Below are positions 1-11,514 of a DNA stretch of 64,000 bases, piece after piece. The stretch's first letter is position 1. The number at the start of each line of letters is the position of its first letter. Source of the DNA: Favolaschia claudopus (taxonomy: Eukaryota > Basidiomycota > Agaricomycetes > Agaricales > Mycenaceae); contig JAWWNJ010000001.1 in the NCBI GenBank assembly GCA_037176885.1, positions 4,774,001 through 4,838,000 of the forward strand. The letters are read 5' to 3'. The notes under the pieces are model-generated. The model saw only the letters and a list, made by a program, of their open reading frames with translations, was not told where the DNA came from and searched no databases. Position numbers and translations under genes: made by a program.

Positions 1-1461
1 GCTTCTTGACATCCTTCCGCTCATGTCCATCCCAATAAACTCCCTTGTGATAGCGCTTGCGGCGATAACCAAGCCGCCACAACCATCGCTGACAGTGGCG
101 CACCGAAACTGTCTGTTTCTTCAAGGAAAGCGAGGGGAGTAATGTCTCGTTGATGTGTCGTTGAAGTAATTTAGGATTCACCTGAAATTTTGTCAGTTTC
201 GAGATAGGATTGAGCAAGACGACGTTACGGTGCCCGGTTCTAACGTTCTCAACCAACGCTGAACACCCATATAGAAGCCTTCATCATCGAGAAGCCCATT
301 GGACTTCTCACGCTGCCCTTGATGACTTGGCTTCAACGTTCCACTGCTCTCGAAGAATCGAGCTTGAGCAGCGAGAACCCGTTGAAACGATACACCACGG
401 CCGTGATTTTTAGCAACACGAAGCGCAGCTCGGAGTCTTCCCATCCGTCCCATCCACCGATAGAAATCCACCAGCGCTGCGAATAAAACCTCGCTCCGAT
501 AATCATGCTGTTTCCGTGCAATCCTCAAGCAATCTGCGGCAAGAGCTTGCAACCTATCTGGCTCTGGAGGTGCCGCATCTTCGAGGATCTCAACCCACTC
601 AGCAACATCGTCCGCTTCTGCCACGGAATCCACAGCCTCATCGCCGTAAAGATCTCGGGCTTCTTCCTCAATCTGCTCTGGTTCCAACTCTACCTCCGAC
701 ACGGGCTCAGACTCATCTGAGGAGTCCGATTCGGACTCATCCTCCTCCTCCTCTGCGCGCAAATCCACGGAAGACAGGGCGGGTGAGGTTGCCATGCTCA
801 CGCTGCCTGTTCTCGGCCGTTTTGAGGAAGAGCTCGACTCCGACACCTCTTGAACCTCAAATGAAGGAGCTCGCAGCCTTTTCTTTGGCGCAGCCTTGGA
901 AAACATGTTAAGGATGCTTGTCTGGTGTAGAGATTGAGTTTTCGAAGGTGCGGCCTCCACATCCGTGGCAACAATCTGGCGGTCAAGCTCTTCTTTCGAG
1001 ATGTCAAGCTGTCCGGACTTGAAGTCGTCCCGAAGCTTCTTCTTCTTCTCCTGAAGGCGGCGTTTGGATAGACCACCAATGGTATATGGGCCTCGCTTTT
1101 TGCCTGCTGACATTTATCACTGCTTGTTGCAGGTTTACGAATCTTACGCACCAGTCTGCTCTGTTGGTCCCGCCTCCTGAAACTCAGCACTTCGCATTTC
1201 TGCCTTTCTCCGCTTCGCTGCTGCTTTCTCCCTCTTCTGCTCCCTAATTTCCTCCCTCTCAGCATATGTTCTTGGGGTAGGCATCACATCCCAGGCCTCA
1301 AAATAGTCCGGGTCGTCGACAGGCTCTGATTCAGAACTGGAATCAGACTCCCATCCGTTGTCATCGGAGTCACTATCAGGCTCTGAAAGGGTTTGGTTGG
1401 AGGTAAACTTCCCATCGGCTCCCCTTTGACTGTGCGATGTGTTTCTGACGCGCCTGGGCAT
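1..1461 (-). CDS. DDE-type transposase, N-terminal part (partial, runs off left edge)
   Basis: The gene reads right to left and is cut by the window edge. I chose ATG 1461-1459 (MPRRVRNTSHS...). Three exons are visible: 1461-1152, 1106-229 and 181 to beyond 1. They are separated by introns 1107-1151 (45 bp, GTGCGT...CAG) and 182-228 (47 bp, GTAACG...CAG), and splicing keeps one frame. The protein starts with an acidic, Ser-rich region, then a basic GPYTIGGLSKRR segment, a helical region (FYRWMGRMGRL), DEGFYMGVQRWLRTLEPGT, and after the second intron a helix-turn-helix-like part ending in KGVYWDGHER. From memory this order is that of the large Agaricomycete transposase family with a DDE (IS630/Tc1-like) endonuclease further downstream. 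The catalytic part lies outside the window, so activity cannot be judged. No lesion is visible in this part. Confidence 0.75.
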
Positions 1462-2070
1462 AGTGTGGATTGAGGACGGAGAGTGCGGGGTCGGTTGATG
1501 GCGCAGCACAGCCACCGGATGCTGTCGGCCCGGACCGAAAGCGCGAAATCTCGCTGGAGAAAAACATATTTTCGATTTTCAGAGTTTCAGCCCGAGGGAT
1601 CTTTAGATATACTTCCTAAGGTACTTTCTATATAGTTTTGAATGCGGTAAAGTAAAGGGTGAATGTGCAGTAAGAATTCCCAAATTAGGTATTGGACTTG
1701 TCACGAAGTTCTGTCCGCTATCATATTCAGCTTGAGCCTCAGGATCTTAACAGATTGCCATCTAATCATCTCTGTGGGCACCATGATGCAAAGAAGGAGT
1801 GTCGCCCAAGTGTCGCCTTGGCCCTTGAATTGCAGCGGAAATTTAGGGGTTCGCTCTTGGTCGACTCTTTTTTTGAGAAATAGGGGATGTCGGCCTGTGT
1901 TCCGTGCCTGCCGAGACAATGTGCAGCGGTGGTGCACTGCAGAAGAGGGACTTGAACGTTTGAACTTTCAAGGAAATCACCATGTCAAGTCGACAATTTA
2001 AGATAAGATTCAATTGAGTATTTTGGAAGCGGCAGGACTGAGACTGAAAATCCTGAAATTTATTAAAGGT
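1462..2070. other. Intergenic stretch, no gene recognised
   Basis: Short open frames on both strands overlap each other and match nothing I recognise. The 5' end and terminal repeats of the Tnp2-type element that follows may lie here, but I could not identify an end. Confidence 0.4.
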
Positions 2071-2073
2071 TAA

Positions 2074-2923
2074 GCTTCCGCCTCGCAGAGGCCATATACC
2101 TGTCATGATTGTGAATCACAAATCTGGCAGGCAGACGATGGGAGAATACTCACGGGCAAGTGGGTGTCAAGAAGCACGAAGGGGAGACACAGAGACGAGG
2201 AAGAGGAGTTTATACAAGCAGGAACTCTGCCTCCGGTGAGAGCTGACCGTAATCATCCTGGAATACTTTTGACGGTCATCAGCGTTCGGATGTGACAGTG
2301 GCGAGCACGGAGACAGTGGCAGGCCCACAAGCACCGCCAACAGCGCTGACGGTGACACGCAACGAAGTGGAAACTGAGGAAGAATTGGGTGAGATTCAGT
2401 GGCGTTCAAAAGAAGATTATACACTGACTGCTTCCAGGATTCAATGCCGCTCGTCGTCGAGTTGTTTTCCTTGTATGCACACTAGTCGCATGGTTACATA
2501 TCGTATGCGGTCTTAGCCGTGACGCAAGCACCCGTGTTCTGAAGGTGTTCAGTCTCATCATTGCTATGGTGTCTCCGTCAGATACCAAATACAATGTTCC
2601 AAAAGACGTACGCACCGCAGTAAAAAACCTTTCCATCGAACCCGAGATTCGACGTTCCATCTGTTGTCCAAAGTGCTTTCGCGCATATACATTGGAAAGC
2701 CTCCCACAGGTATGCTTCGCTCGAGCCACGCCAGCTTCGAGGAAGTGCAATACACCCCTCTGGGTGGAACGGCAAACACGAGCAGGCCCGAAGATCGTTC
2801 CGCGACGTCTATATTCAACACAGCCCTTCGAGAGCTGGCTTGAGCATTTTTTGTCTCGACCAGGGATGGAGGAGCTGCTCCGGAAGTCCCACCTGCATCA
2901 GGCAAACCCACATAGAATGACGT
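2074..2923 (+). pseudogene. Tnp2-type (CACTA-like, Transposase_21) transposase, 5' part, split by retrotransposon
   Basis: Three exon pieces can be joined: about 2074-2235 (start not found; contains CHDCESQ, a CxxC pair, and WVSRSTKGRHR), 2283-2388 and 2438-2923. The introns are 2236-2282 (47 bp) and 2389-2437 (49 bp), both GTGAGA...CAG. The last exon has a hydrophobic segment (VVFLVCTLVAWLHIVCGLSR), then a CCPKCF zinc-ribbon-like motif and the WLEHFLSRPGMEELL segment. I recognise these as the N-terminal half of the Tnp2 family that is common in basidiomycete genomes. The frame stops 5 bp inside the retrotransposon LTR. If the LTR element and one ACGT copy are removed, the same frame runs straight into 20939 (IWDSPAW...), so both halves are one gene. 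The upstream ATG is not resolved. Confidence 0.8.
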
Positions 2924-4719
2924 TGTAACGCTGACACTTGAATATATCGACAGAAGTGCTAAATATAGCGCAGCAGAGAATCTACCACCAAAATATATAT
3001 ATAACACAATCAACCAACACACACAACACTACAACACAAATATCTCAACAAGATACACTCAAATGTCTCTCGAAGAGTTCGTGGGGTTCGATCCGAAATC
3101 CAGATGTCTCAGTGACGAGGATATAAGTCGACTTGCAAGCAGAACCTTGCACAAAACACGCTCTCACACACCGTAGATGGAAGTGATTCCGTCCGCGGAC
3201 CTTTCCTAAAAATAGGAACTATAAAACAGTAGGATACAAGATACCAACAAAGTTGAATATCAGGGCGAGATTGAAACAATGACCACAGACAGTTTCCGCG
3301 GCAGAATGCACAATTCTTATAGCGCCAGTTACGCTATAGACCTGAACCTCCAAATTCCAGGAACCTTTGACACTCCTTTATATAGCACAAGCCTTTCAGA
3401 CGAGGACTAATCAGATCTCTTCCGGTTATGCGCCAGCAGTCCCAACGCAATGCTTCAGCAGATGGACAGTTCCACTCTTCCTCAGACTCAGGGAGATACT
3501 AGTTCACTCTCGAGCACACGTATCCTTACAACGAAATAGACAGTCCGCGGGCAGTAGAGGCAGGCAGTTCCTTGCACACTAAGGCCACGACAAAGCTACT
3601 CGAATGCAAAGCCTCCGCAGGTGAACACTCTCGAAACAATGCTTAGATTCACACTTGAACTGAACTTCAACACAATTTCTATTAAGACAAACGAGTAGAC
3701 AATATCTTTTTATATGCCTCTACGTTGCTGCCTGAGTTCACCAACGCTGTCCAATAGACTGAGCGCGATGTCCTCCAGCTCAACGAGAAATACAGGTCCT
3801 TTTATACTAATGCCAAGAAATACATCACATAAATAGTACAGAGTAAGCAATGTCGATCCAATTGAGTAGAGAGATGGTATATTGGTATTTGGGTGTCCCG
3901 GCGGACCTTCGGCAGCCTCTTGGCTTGTCGATCCAACGGTAGAAAGTCAGCCATTATGACTCCCACGGTTGAATCACTGAATTGCGGAAGCCCGCGGAAC
4001 GCCATCATTGGTGATCCCGTCAATCCGTCACTGGCGGCAACCCTTCCGGTGGTGCCATCAACGCCTCTAATAACTCCTAAGACTATTCTTGGGACATTCC
4101 TATTCACTCGCAATATCACAGGCTCGTCTGTTGTCCAATTTATCAAGCCACCAAGTCATCCGCGCTGACTCCAATATAGAAATAGATTTCTAATGAAGTT
4201 GCCGCACTTGTCCGGCTTCAGCATCACATCATCAACTCTCCAGTCAAAGACCTCATGTCTTGCCACAACTCTGCCTTCTGATCCTAGCATCGGCATCTCC
4301 TGTATGAGATCCCTTTCCGCTGTTCCAGCCGTCTATTTATAATCGGCAGCCCGCGGCATCTGTCTTTTGACTGATGTTGACTCTGATAGCCCCCGCGGCG
4401 CCTCCTACATCCTTGTAGACCCTTGTCTAAGTCCGTAGTACACAAGTACTTGACTCTTTGTCACTCTTCTGAGGGTTCCGTTATGGAACAGATCCATAGT
4501 ACTGCAGTAGGCTATTATTATAATGCCTTGCTCCTGTGATGGGTTTTACGGTCAACAGCTCGGAGCTCACTTTGACCCTCCTTAGTGTCACCAACAGAGG
4601 TACTGACTTCCTATTGATAGTCGAGTAAGACTATAGTCGTGGCGGGTAGTTGGGTTGTTTAGGGCCGCACTTGACTTAAAATAGCCAGATATAACGCGCA
4701 AAAATGGCCAGTCGTTACA
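2924..4719 (-). repeat. 3' LTR of the Ty3/Gypsy element
   Basis: This is the direct repeat of 19139-20934. It carries six CCGCGG palindromes, at 3193, 3296, 3545, 3992, 4351 and 4393. It also has a minus-strand TATA-like sequence (CTATATAAAG, 3376-3385) and a CTAAAAATAG box at 3206-3215. The single difference from the other LTR, C/T at 4479, lies in a CpG. Confidence 0.95.
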
Positions 4720-4731
4720 TCTCCCCTTCAC
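4720..4731 (-). promoter_or_regulatory. Polypurine tract next to the 3' LTR
   Basis: Read on the minus strand the sequence is GTGAAGGGGAGA, and it abuts the LTR start exactly. This is where plus-strand DNA priming is expected in an LTR retrotransposon. Confidence 0.8.
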
Positions 4732-5552
4732 TAAATCTAGACCGTCCCCGGTCTACAGCCTGCACCAAAATCCGTGCTTATTTTTGGCTTTAAATCTAGT
4801 GGACCGCAAGGATGACAACTCCCGCGGACGTCTATTTTTAGACCAACTGCAAACTACTTTTCTGTCCCTTTTTCCTCGAGCGACTTGTTTTTAGTCAAGT
4901 CCTCCTGCACTACTCGCTAAGACGTTCCGTCTGTTAATTTAGACAGTTGCTTCCGCGGACGCCAATCATTACGGCATATGACGTCATTGACACTTTCTGT
5001 CTAAAATTTTCGGACAGGGGTTTTTCACCTCTTTTCCTTAAATTTTTCGACTCGGTCAAGTTTTCGCCGTCCTGGACTTCGCCAACCCTAATCCTAAGTG
5101 CGTTTGCACTTCCGCTTTATCTAATCTGTACCTCCGACTTATCATTCGCCGCGGCCGCCTCTGCCCTGGCAATCAGCCCTAGGTTCTTCATCAAACCTTA
5201 ATACTTGGCTTCTAATTACTGCGGCTGCGCCCTAGATTAACTTCCGTCTTCTATTCTTCCTTCAAGGTGAGTCACTGAGTATTCAATTCAGTCCTCTGAA
5301 GGCGTGGCGACTTAGAGCAATTTTCTCTAAGTCCGCTTTCCCTTATAGTTTGGGTGGGTGCGAGTTTTAGCGCCCACTTCTTCCTTCCCTTCCACCACCA
5401 CACACAGTGTCTTACACCCTGTGGCTACTCCTTGGTTTTCTAACTGGCCTTTCGACGCGCTCCTCGACGCCTACGTCACCGAGTAGCCCTCTACCTGGAT
5501 TCTCTCTGCACCTCGTCTTTCACCTACACCCACTGGTGCTCGTCGCCGGTTG
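4732..5552. other. Leader of the accessory region, upstream of antisense gene A
   Basis: No gene is recognised here. It contains CCGCGG at 4822, 4953 and 5149, and a CTATTTTTAG box at 4832-4841 beside the first. It is presumably the promoter and 5' leader of the plus-strand gene that follows, but no clear TATA box sits at a normal distance. Confidence 0.4.
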
Positions 5553-7465
5553 ATGCCCGTTAAGAAGGCCACTACTGCACCCACTCGTCGCTCTACCCGC
5601 AAGATCACCATGGCCTCTACTAAGCGTCCGCGCAAGACTAAAGCCGGTGCTAAAGTGGGCCCTGGCCGTTCCTCCGTCGTCGTCCCCAAGGACGTCGAGC
5701 CAGACCTTCCCGAATCAGAAGAGTCAGCGGCGTCGACCCCAGAGCCTCCCGCGCCTTCTTCCTCTCGCAAAATCAAGTCTCCACCCGCGGAGGAGCCTGT
5801 CGTCGTCGTTGCTGGGCCTTCGATTCGTTCAGCACTGTTTGAACCGCCGCCGCAGATCCCCTCTGACGATCCTTCTGCTGTTTTCTGGGCTCCATTCGAC
5901 AATTCTTTCGCACGCGACCTGATTCCGCTTTTTATCCACAAGCCGCCGCCGCCGTCGGTCGAGCAGGTCCGTAGCTTAGCGTTATTGACTCCAGTCCTCG
6001 TGCGTGTCTATTTTCTTTTCATCCTCAATCCAATACTTATTATTCCTTTAGAACCCTTATCGTCGTGAACACCCCAACGTGCCGTTGAATGTCGAGGCAT
6101 TCCTGTGGGCCCTCGCTCGCGCTGCTCGTCACATCGCCAAGACTATTCCCGACGTCGACGCAGCGGAGGAGTTGATCGCGCTCTACCGCGATCTTCGTCC
6201 CTCAGCCGAAATCCAGGACACCATCCTCGCCGCGGACCCGCAAGGCAAGCATTACGGTGCGGGGTTCTGCGTCCCCACCATCGTCACTGTTTCTACACGA
6301 AAGCCTCGCGCTCCCGTTTTCTCCGATAGCGAAGATTCAGACAGCGAGGAGCCACCTGCCAAGCGTCCGCGCATGGCCATCTCTCCTTCGCCTGAGCGCT
6401 CGCCGACTCCTGCTCCTGGGCCCGAGCGTTCTATGACCCCGATGGGTCCCGTCTTCGACATTACCACGCGCGCCGAGTTGATTAACATGTTCTTTGATAT
6501 TCCCGAGACGGGTAAGTCTGCGGCTTCTCCACGCTCGTCGCCTACCGTATCTCATTCTCTTTACTTCTTTCATTTCAGGTATGCCTTCCCCAGCGCACAT
6601 GAAGATTCCCACGTCCTATGTTCAAACGTCTCTTGTTCCACCAATGCTTTCCAAGATCGCCTTCCCCTGCCTCAACTGCGTGCTCAACTACGCTGAGTGC
6701 AGGCCCGTCGGTGGACGTTCTTCTGTTTGCGTTCGTTGCGCGGATCGCAAACACCAGTGTTCCCACAACTGGACGCCTCTGGAATTCAAACGGTTCGCCG
6801 AATGTATGCGTCCCTTCATCGCGGTAGCGCCCCACACCATCGCCGCCGCACTTCAACGTCTTGTGCAGGCATACGAGGATGCTCAGTTCACCAGCTTCGC
6901 CCACGTCCGCGCGCTCAACAATCTTCGCTTGCAAGCGCAAGACTCCGCCCTCACGATCTCCGGTGCGGAGCGCTCCCTCGCCGTCGAGCAGTTCAACGAC
7001 TTCTTTGTGGATAAAGAAGGCGCGGACTTGGCTCGCGACTTTGTGGCGCACGTTTTGTCGAAGAAGCCGTTTTACGAGCTGGAGCGGGACTTCGTCGCCC
7101 ACGAGGCCACTTCAAGCGCGATCCCAGTGACGAATGCTGCGGGCGAGGTAGAGAGCTATACTTATCAGCCCAAGTTCTCTGCTCGCGTCATTCCCGACTT
7201 AGATCTCAAAGGCGTTTTGAAGACGGTGGACCCTCAACTCGGTCCTGTTGCTTCTTTCGACGACCTTTCTGCCGCGGGGCCTTCATCTTCTAAGCTTGCC
7301 CCTACGACTTCTACACCTGCGGCTCCACCGTCCACTCCTCTTCCTTCGTTTGGTCCTGCCCCTTTGTTGGAGTCCCCTACTCCCAGTTCATCAAATGCGC
7401 GCAAAGGCAAGGGAGTTGAGACACCGCCCAAGGCGGACAAGGGCAAGCAGGTTGATCGCGGATGA
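5553..7465 (+). CDS. Antisense accessory protein A of the retrotransposon, Zn2Cys6-like
   Basis: The gene has three exons, 5553-5966, 6052-6511 and 6579-7465, with introns of 85 and 67 bp (GTCCGT...TAG, GTAAGT...CAG), giving about 586 residues. The N-terminus is basic (TRRSTRKITM, KRPRKTKAG), then Pro/Ser-rich and acidic with a possible nuclear signal (PPAKRPRM). At residues 322-352 six cysteines are spaced C-x2-C-x6-C-x9-C-x2-C-x6-C. That is the spacing of the Gal4-type binuclear zinc cluster, but the basic residues follow the fifth cysteine (CADRKHQC) instead of the second. The rest is helical with a Ser/Pro tail. It runs opposite to gag-pol, so its introns would not be removed from the genomic RNA. 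DNA binding is an inference; no other domain is recognised. Confidence 0.75.
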
Positions 7466-8487
7466 GCCCCCTGAATTTTGCTGGACTTCGTATTGCAAAA
7501 TTTTTCTTTCTATATCACAAATCTCATGTCGTGCTGTAGTCTCCAGCCGTAGCGTAGACCAACTCAAAAAAAAACGACTTTCTCACATATCTTACTCAGT
7601 AGTATTAGCTTTTAGTTTACTTTGCTTGTAAACCATACTACTTTGAGTTCAATGTATTCTAGCGCCCACTGGCGCTCATTGCTGCCTCTGATTCAACCGT
7701 GTGAACTTTCTTAAGAATTTTTAGTCTTAAACTAAATTCACCCAGTCGACATCAAACGGCCATCATGCCATCATCAATCTTCGGAGATTGCTGAAGACAG
7801 AATTTTGACCAAGTCCTTCGTCAAAACCCTTCTTCAACTTCTTTTGGAATCAGTCCAATTTCTCCTGTACTTCAATCAGAAGTTATTCTTGACACTTAAT
7901 TGACACTTTTCTTCAAGTCGTCAAAAAGTTTCCTCTAGTCAACTCTTCTTTTCAGTTTTCCGCGGGTCTATTTATAGCACAGTTTAAAATCTCTCTCTTA
8001 AGTACCGCGGTAGATACTCAACGTAGAGTTCTGTACTCCCGCATGTATATTCCACAAGCCTCTTGCTTAATAGAATAACCACTATCATCCCTAACTGCCT
8101 CTTTAAAATCGATCGTATAGGAACCGATCGACATTATTCAGCCTTTAAAGCTCTTCCGCAACTTGGCTTTTGCAACGCTCCAGCTCAAAATCGTCTAATT
8201 TTAGCAAAACGAAATTTCCCTGTCTCTTTATGGGTAAATTTGCAAGGCCCGCGGTGGCGCAATACCCTCCCGCGGTTGTCTGTTGCTCTATATTCTCCCC
8301 CTCACTAAAGAAAAAAGATGCGTCCTCGCATATTCAATTCAGTTAGAGGTGCAACCAACAGCCTTGGCTCGTTTTTACGATCGTAGCCGGTCATTAAAAT
8401 TTTAACCAAGCTCTCCTAGTCAAAACTATAAATTGACTTCGGTTCTCTGCTCATTTCTTCGTCGCCTACAGGCCTTCATCGCATGCC
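7466..8487. other. Spacer between antisense genes A and B, with an internal PPT-like tract
   Basis: No coding sequence is recognised. There are CCGCGG sites at 7960, 8006, 8249 and 8270, and a CTATTTATAG box at 7968-7977. A stretch at 8294-8308 resembles the 3' polypurine tract when read on the minus strand. A TATA-like TATAAAT at 8427-8433 lies about 55 bp upstream of the next ATG and may be the promoter of gene B. Confidence 0.45.
8294..8308 (-). promoter_or_regulatory. Internal polypurine-tract-like sequence
   Basis: The plus strand reads TCTCCCCCTCACTAAA, nearly identical to TCTCCCCTTCACTAAA at 4720-4735. It could act as a second (central) plus-strand primer, or be the scar of a duplication that created the two accessory modules. 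Confidence 0.45.
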
Positions 8488-10185
8488 ATGGCACCACGCT
8501 CTGCGCTCATCGAAGCGTCCAACCTTATCCTTGAAGCTGAACGCGACTTTCAACGGGTCCTCGCCCTCAGAGACTCTCTCCCTGCGGCTGTCATTCACTC
8601 TACGCTCAGCACGTTCGCAGCCGCGGCGGTTCGTCCATATTTTTGCATGCCCAAACGCTTTCCGCGCTGACTCTGTCTATTTTTAGTCGGACTTCAAACT
8701 GTTCGCTCAGTCCCTTCAGCACCCCTCCAACGAGAAGGTCGTCACTGCTCTTACTGCCGCCTCCAACGCTATGAGGGACGAGTACAAGATCTCCAAGTTC
8801 AAGATCCCTACTTCCCAGCTTGGCGCTATCGACCGCATGCTCAACAACTACCACAACGCCAAGAATAGCAAGCGCGACAAGGCCGCGGCAGCCATCAAGG
8901 GCCACCGTGCTAAGGCTCAAGTTCAACAGGTGCTTTCTCGTGTTCGTCGCATGCCTCCTGGTCCTGAACTGTCCTCTATAATGCAGGGTAAGTCTGTTGA
9001 AGTCATCGACGATTCCGGGGACGACGACTCCGCGGAGGAAGCTTCCGTCGCTGATCAGGTATTCCTCAGACGTTACGAAGATTATCTATGGTATTAACCA
9101 ACTCCAGATGGATCTCGACAAGGACGAAGGTAGAATCAACCCTCTCTATATCGCTGCCATGGGAGCCAACTATCGCGCAGGAGGCTCCTCTTTGCCCCCT
9201 GGTCTCTCCTTCCAGAAGAATAGTGCGCCCAAGGTCAAGAACGACACTGTGCGTCTATTTTTATCCCTCTGCACTTTCCTCTTCATTCACCCAGATTTCC
9301 GTTTGTTCGTCTTGCTCTTCTCACCAGCACGGCCAGGACAACTGCCCTGTCAAACCCAAGGACGGTATCCCTGCCGGTAAGGCTCCTCAAGACGACGGCA
9401 AATCCGTGCGCATCATTGACGATCCCGTTCCAGAGGACATGTTCAAAAATGTTCGTAAAGTTCCTGTGCGTTCGCCTTTTCACTTCGTTCTATTTTTATA
9501 ACATCGTTTTTATTAGGGCAAAGGCCCCAAGGCGAAGAACTCCGACACATCTTCCACTTGTCCTGACGAGGACGAGAAGGTACGTAACCCATATCCCACG
9601 GTTGAATTCTCGCTTAACGTTCATCAATTGTTGTAGATGGCGCCCGCGGAACCACTTATGGTGCGTGAAATATTCGTCAACTCTGTTTCTCTGCTTAATT
9701 CTCGCTCATAGCCTGCTTTGTCGTTGAACCCTGTGTCCAACCGCAGCAACAAGCGTGCCCGTACCGAACCGGATGACGTCGACCTCGACTACGAGCCCAA
9801 AGTCCCTGGTACGAGTTCATCTTCTCCTTGATCTAATTTCGTCTAAATTTTATTATAGACTCCATGGACAAGGACCTCATCGCCATCATGCATTCGGACG
9901 ATGTCAACAAGACCTGGAAGGTTTCTCAGAACCAACTCAAGCACTTGGACGCGCAAGGTTTCAAGGCTCGGGAGCGCTACCTCCGCCGCAACATGGCCCT
10001 CGCTTCCTTCAAGTATCGCTACTGGCTTCGCGCCTACGAGGAGATGGATGACCAGCTCGAGCAGCTCATGAAGATCCATCATGCCGACAACGAGGATCCC
10101 ATTATGCGCCCTGCTAGTTCCGCGGTATGTCTCTGCGTTTATTTTTATAGCTCTCCAGTTAAACCTTTCCGCCTTCTAGACTTGA
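8488..10185 (+). CDS. Antisense accessory protein B of the retrotransposon, nine exons
   Basis: ATG 8488 has a good context (GCCATGGC). Exons read in one frame: 8488-8628, 8687-9058, 9108-9248, 9328-9465, 9517-9579, 9637-9660, 9712-9808, 9859-10124 and a last codon plus stop at 10180-10185. All introns are 49-79 bp with GT...AG ends, most starting GTGCGT or GTACG. The product is about 415 residues, lysine- and aspartate-rich, helical at both ends, with a possible nuclear signal (NKRARTEPDD). It has no cysteine cluster and I recognise no domain. One exon is only 24 nt. The strong splicing on this strand shows that it is, or recently was, a real gene and not a chance frame. The final exon is the least certain part. 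Confidence 0.65.
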
Positions 10186-10770
10186 TCGTCCTTCCGCGGC
10201 CTATATACCTATGTGCCTTCGCTCTTTAGACACATAAACCGTCGACTCTCAGTGTTCCCTATCGTATCGTCGTGCGTTCAACCGCACATATTTGCTGTTC
10301 AACCAGCAACTGTCCAAATCCCCGGGTGTCTCGTATATACTTAGCAGTGCTTGCAATACAATTGTTTTGTCAAGCCAACTTCGTCCGATTTCCCGCAGTC
10401 TCTTGGACATCTCAGGAGTGGTAAGACTCTTTTTCCGCGCTCAGAATTCCAAAAATAGAACTCCAATCGTCCAGTTCTACTTCAACTTTTTAAGTACTTC
10501 AAGCCGCCGCGGAAGCCTTTTTGTGAACGACTCCATTGCCGTGACCGCCTACATGCTCCTTGAAGCCCTTATTCCACTGGATATTGTGCGCCTCTAAGTC
10601 TTGGCAAGCCTAGACTTCAAGTCTCACTCCTTTACTTTCCTCCGTCCCGCTTATGATCAATACAAAATCTGATTCAAATAATCACAGGCAAGACATCTCC
10701 TCAGCAGTGTTTACTATTTAAACAGTGCCTCATAGGAACGTCTTCTCCCATAATATTCTTTTCTCTTTGC
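10186..10770. other. Spacer between antisense genes B and C
   Basis: A short plus-strand frame at 10292-10597 is open but has no splice partners or recognisable features. CCGCGG occurs at 10194 and 10507. An AT-rich CTATTTAAAC near 10708 could be the promoter of the next gene. Confidence 0.35.
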
Positions 10771-11514
10771 ATGAGCATCCACGGCTTAGACGACGAAGAG
10801 AACGACGACTACTACGATTATCTCTACGACAGCCCCGACGAAATGGATCCTGCCGCAGTCCTCGCAGCCTTCGCACGCGATATCATAGTCCCTGTCAGCG
10901 AGATCCTTCCCAAGTTTCAAGCTGCCATCTATCTTATGGAAGATAATAAGGTGCGTCCTTAGTACTTGTTACTTTCAACTTCGACTGATCTATTTTCATC
11001 ACCAGCCGACTGAACAGTGCTCTTGCTGCGCCAAGAAACACAACGTCGAGCCTTGCGCTCCTACTAGTTGGGGTCCTCCTTGCCACAACTGTCTTATTCA
11101 ATTCCATCCTTGCGACTTCACCAGCAAGGACAAGATGATCGAAAGTTGGAAGAAGCGCGGAGGTCCTGGTGCGTCCATTTATAGATGTCCAGACTTATTC
11201 CTCGCTAATCCTCCCCTTCAGCTATCATCTTCGGTCGCAGCACTGTCGACCTGGAGACCATGCTTAACCAGCTTGACGAAGCTTTCGCTTACCACCATGA
11301 GTTTTCCATCAAGGCTCGCAAGGCCCAGTTCATCAAAGCGGTTAACAAGATCGATGATCTTCATGAACTCGCCTACATGCGCAAGGAACTCATCCTTCAC
11401 GGCTACGACAACTCCGCCCTCGGCTTCGTCGAGCTTCGTATGTCCAAGCTCCTTCCTCCTGGCATCTCCATTCACTCCGTCGAATCGCCTGACAAGTACG
11501 ATCTCCCATTTTAA
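10771..11514 (+). CDS. Antisense accessory protein C of the retrotransposon, Zn2Cys6-like
   Basis: Exons are 10771-10950, 11006-11168 and 11222-11514, with introns of 55 and 53 bp (GTGCGT...CAG), giving about 211 residues. The N-terminus is very acidic (DDEENDDYYDY). Exon 2 carries cysteines at residues 65, 68, 77, 86, 89 and 96: C-x2-C-x8-C-x8-C-x2-C-x6-C, close to the Gal4-type binuclear cluster, with an extra cysteine at 67. Lysines follow the second cysteine (CAKKH) and a basic stretch follows the cluster (SWKKRGG). Exon 3 is helical. The gene ends 57 bp from the stop codon of pol, so the two are convergent. Its resemblance to protein A in cysteine layout suggests a common origin or a shared role. 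Confidence 0.7.
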
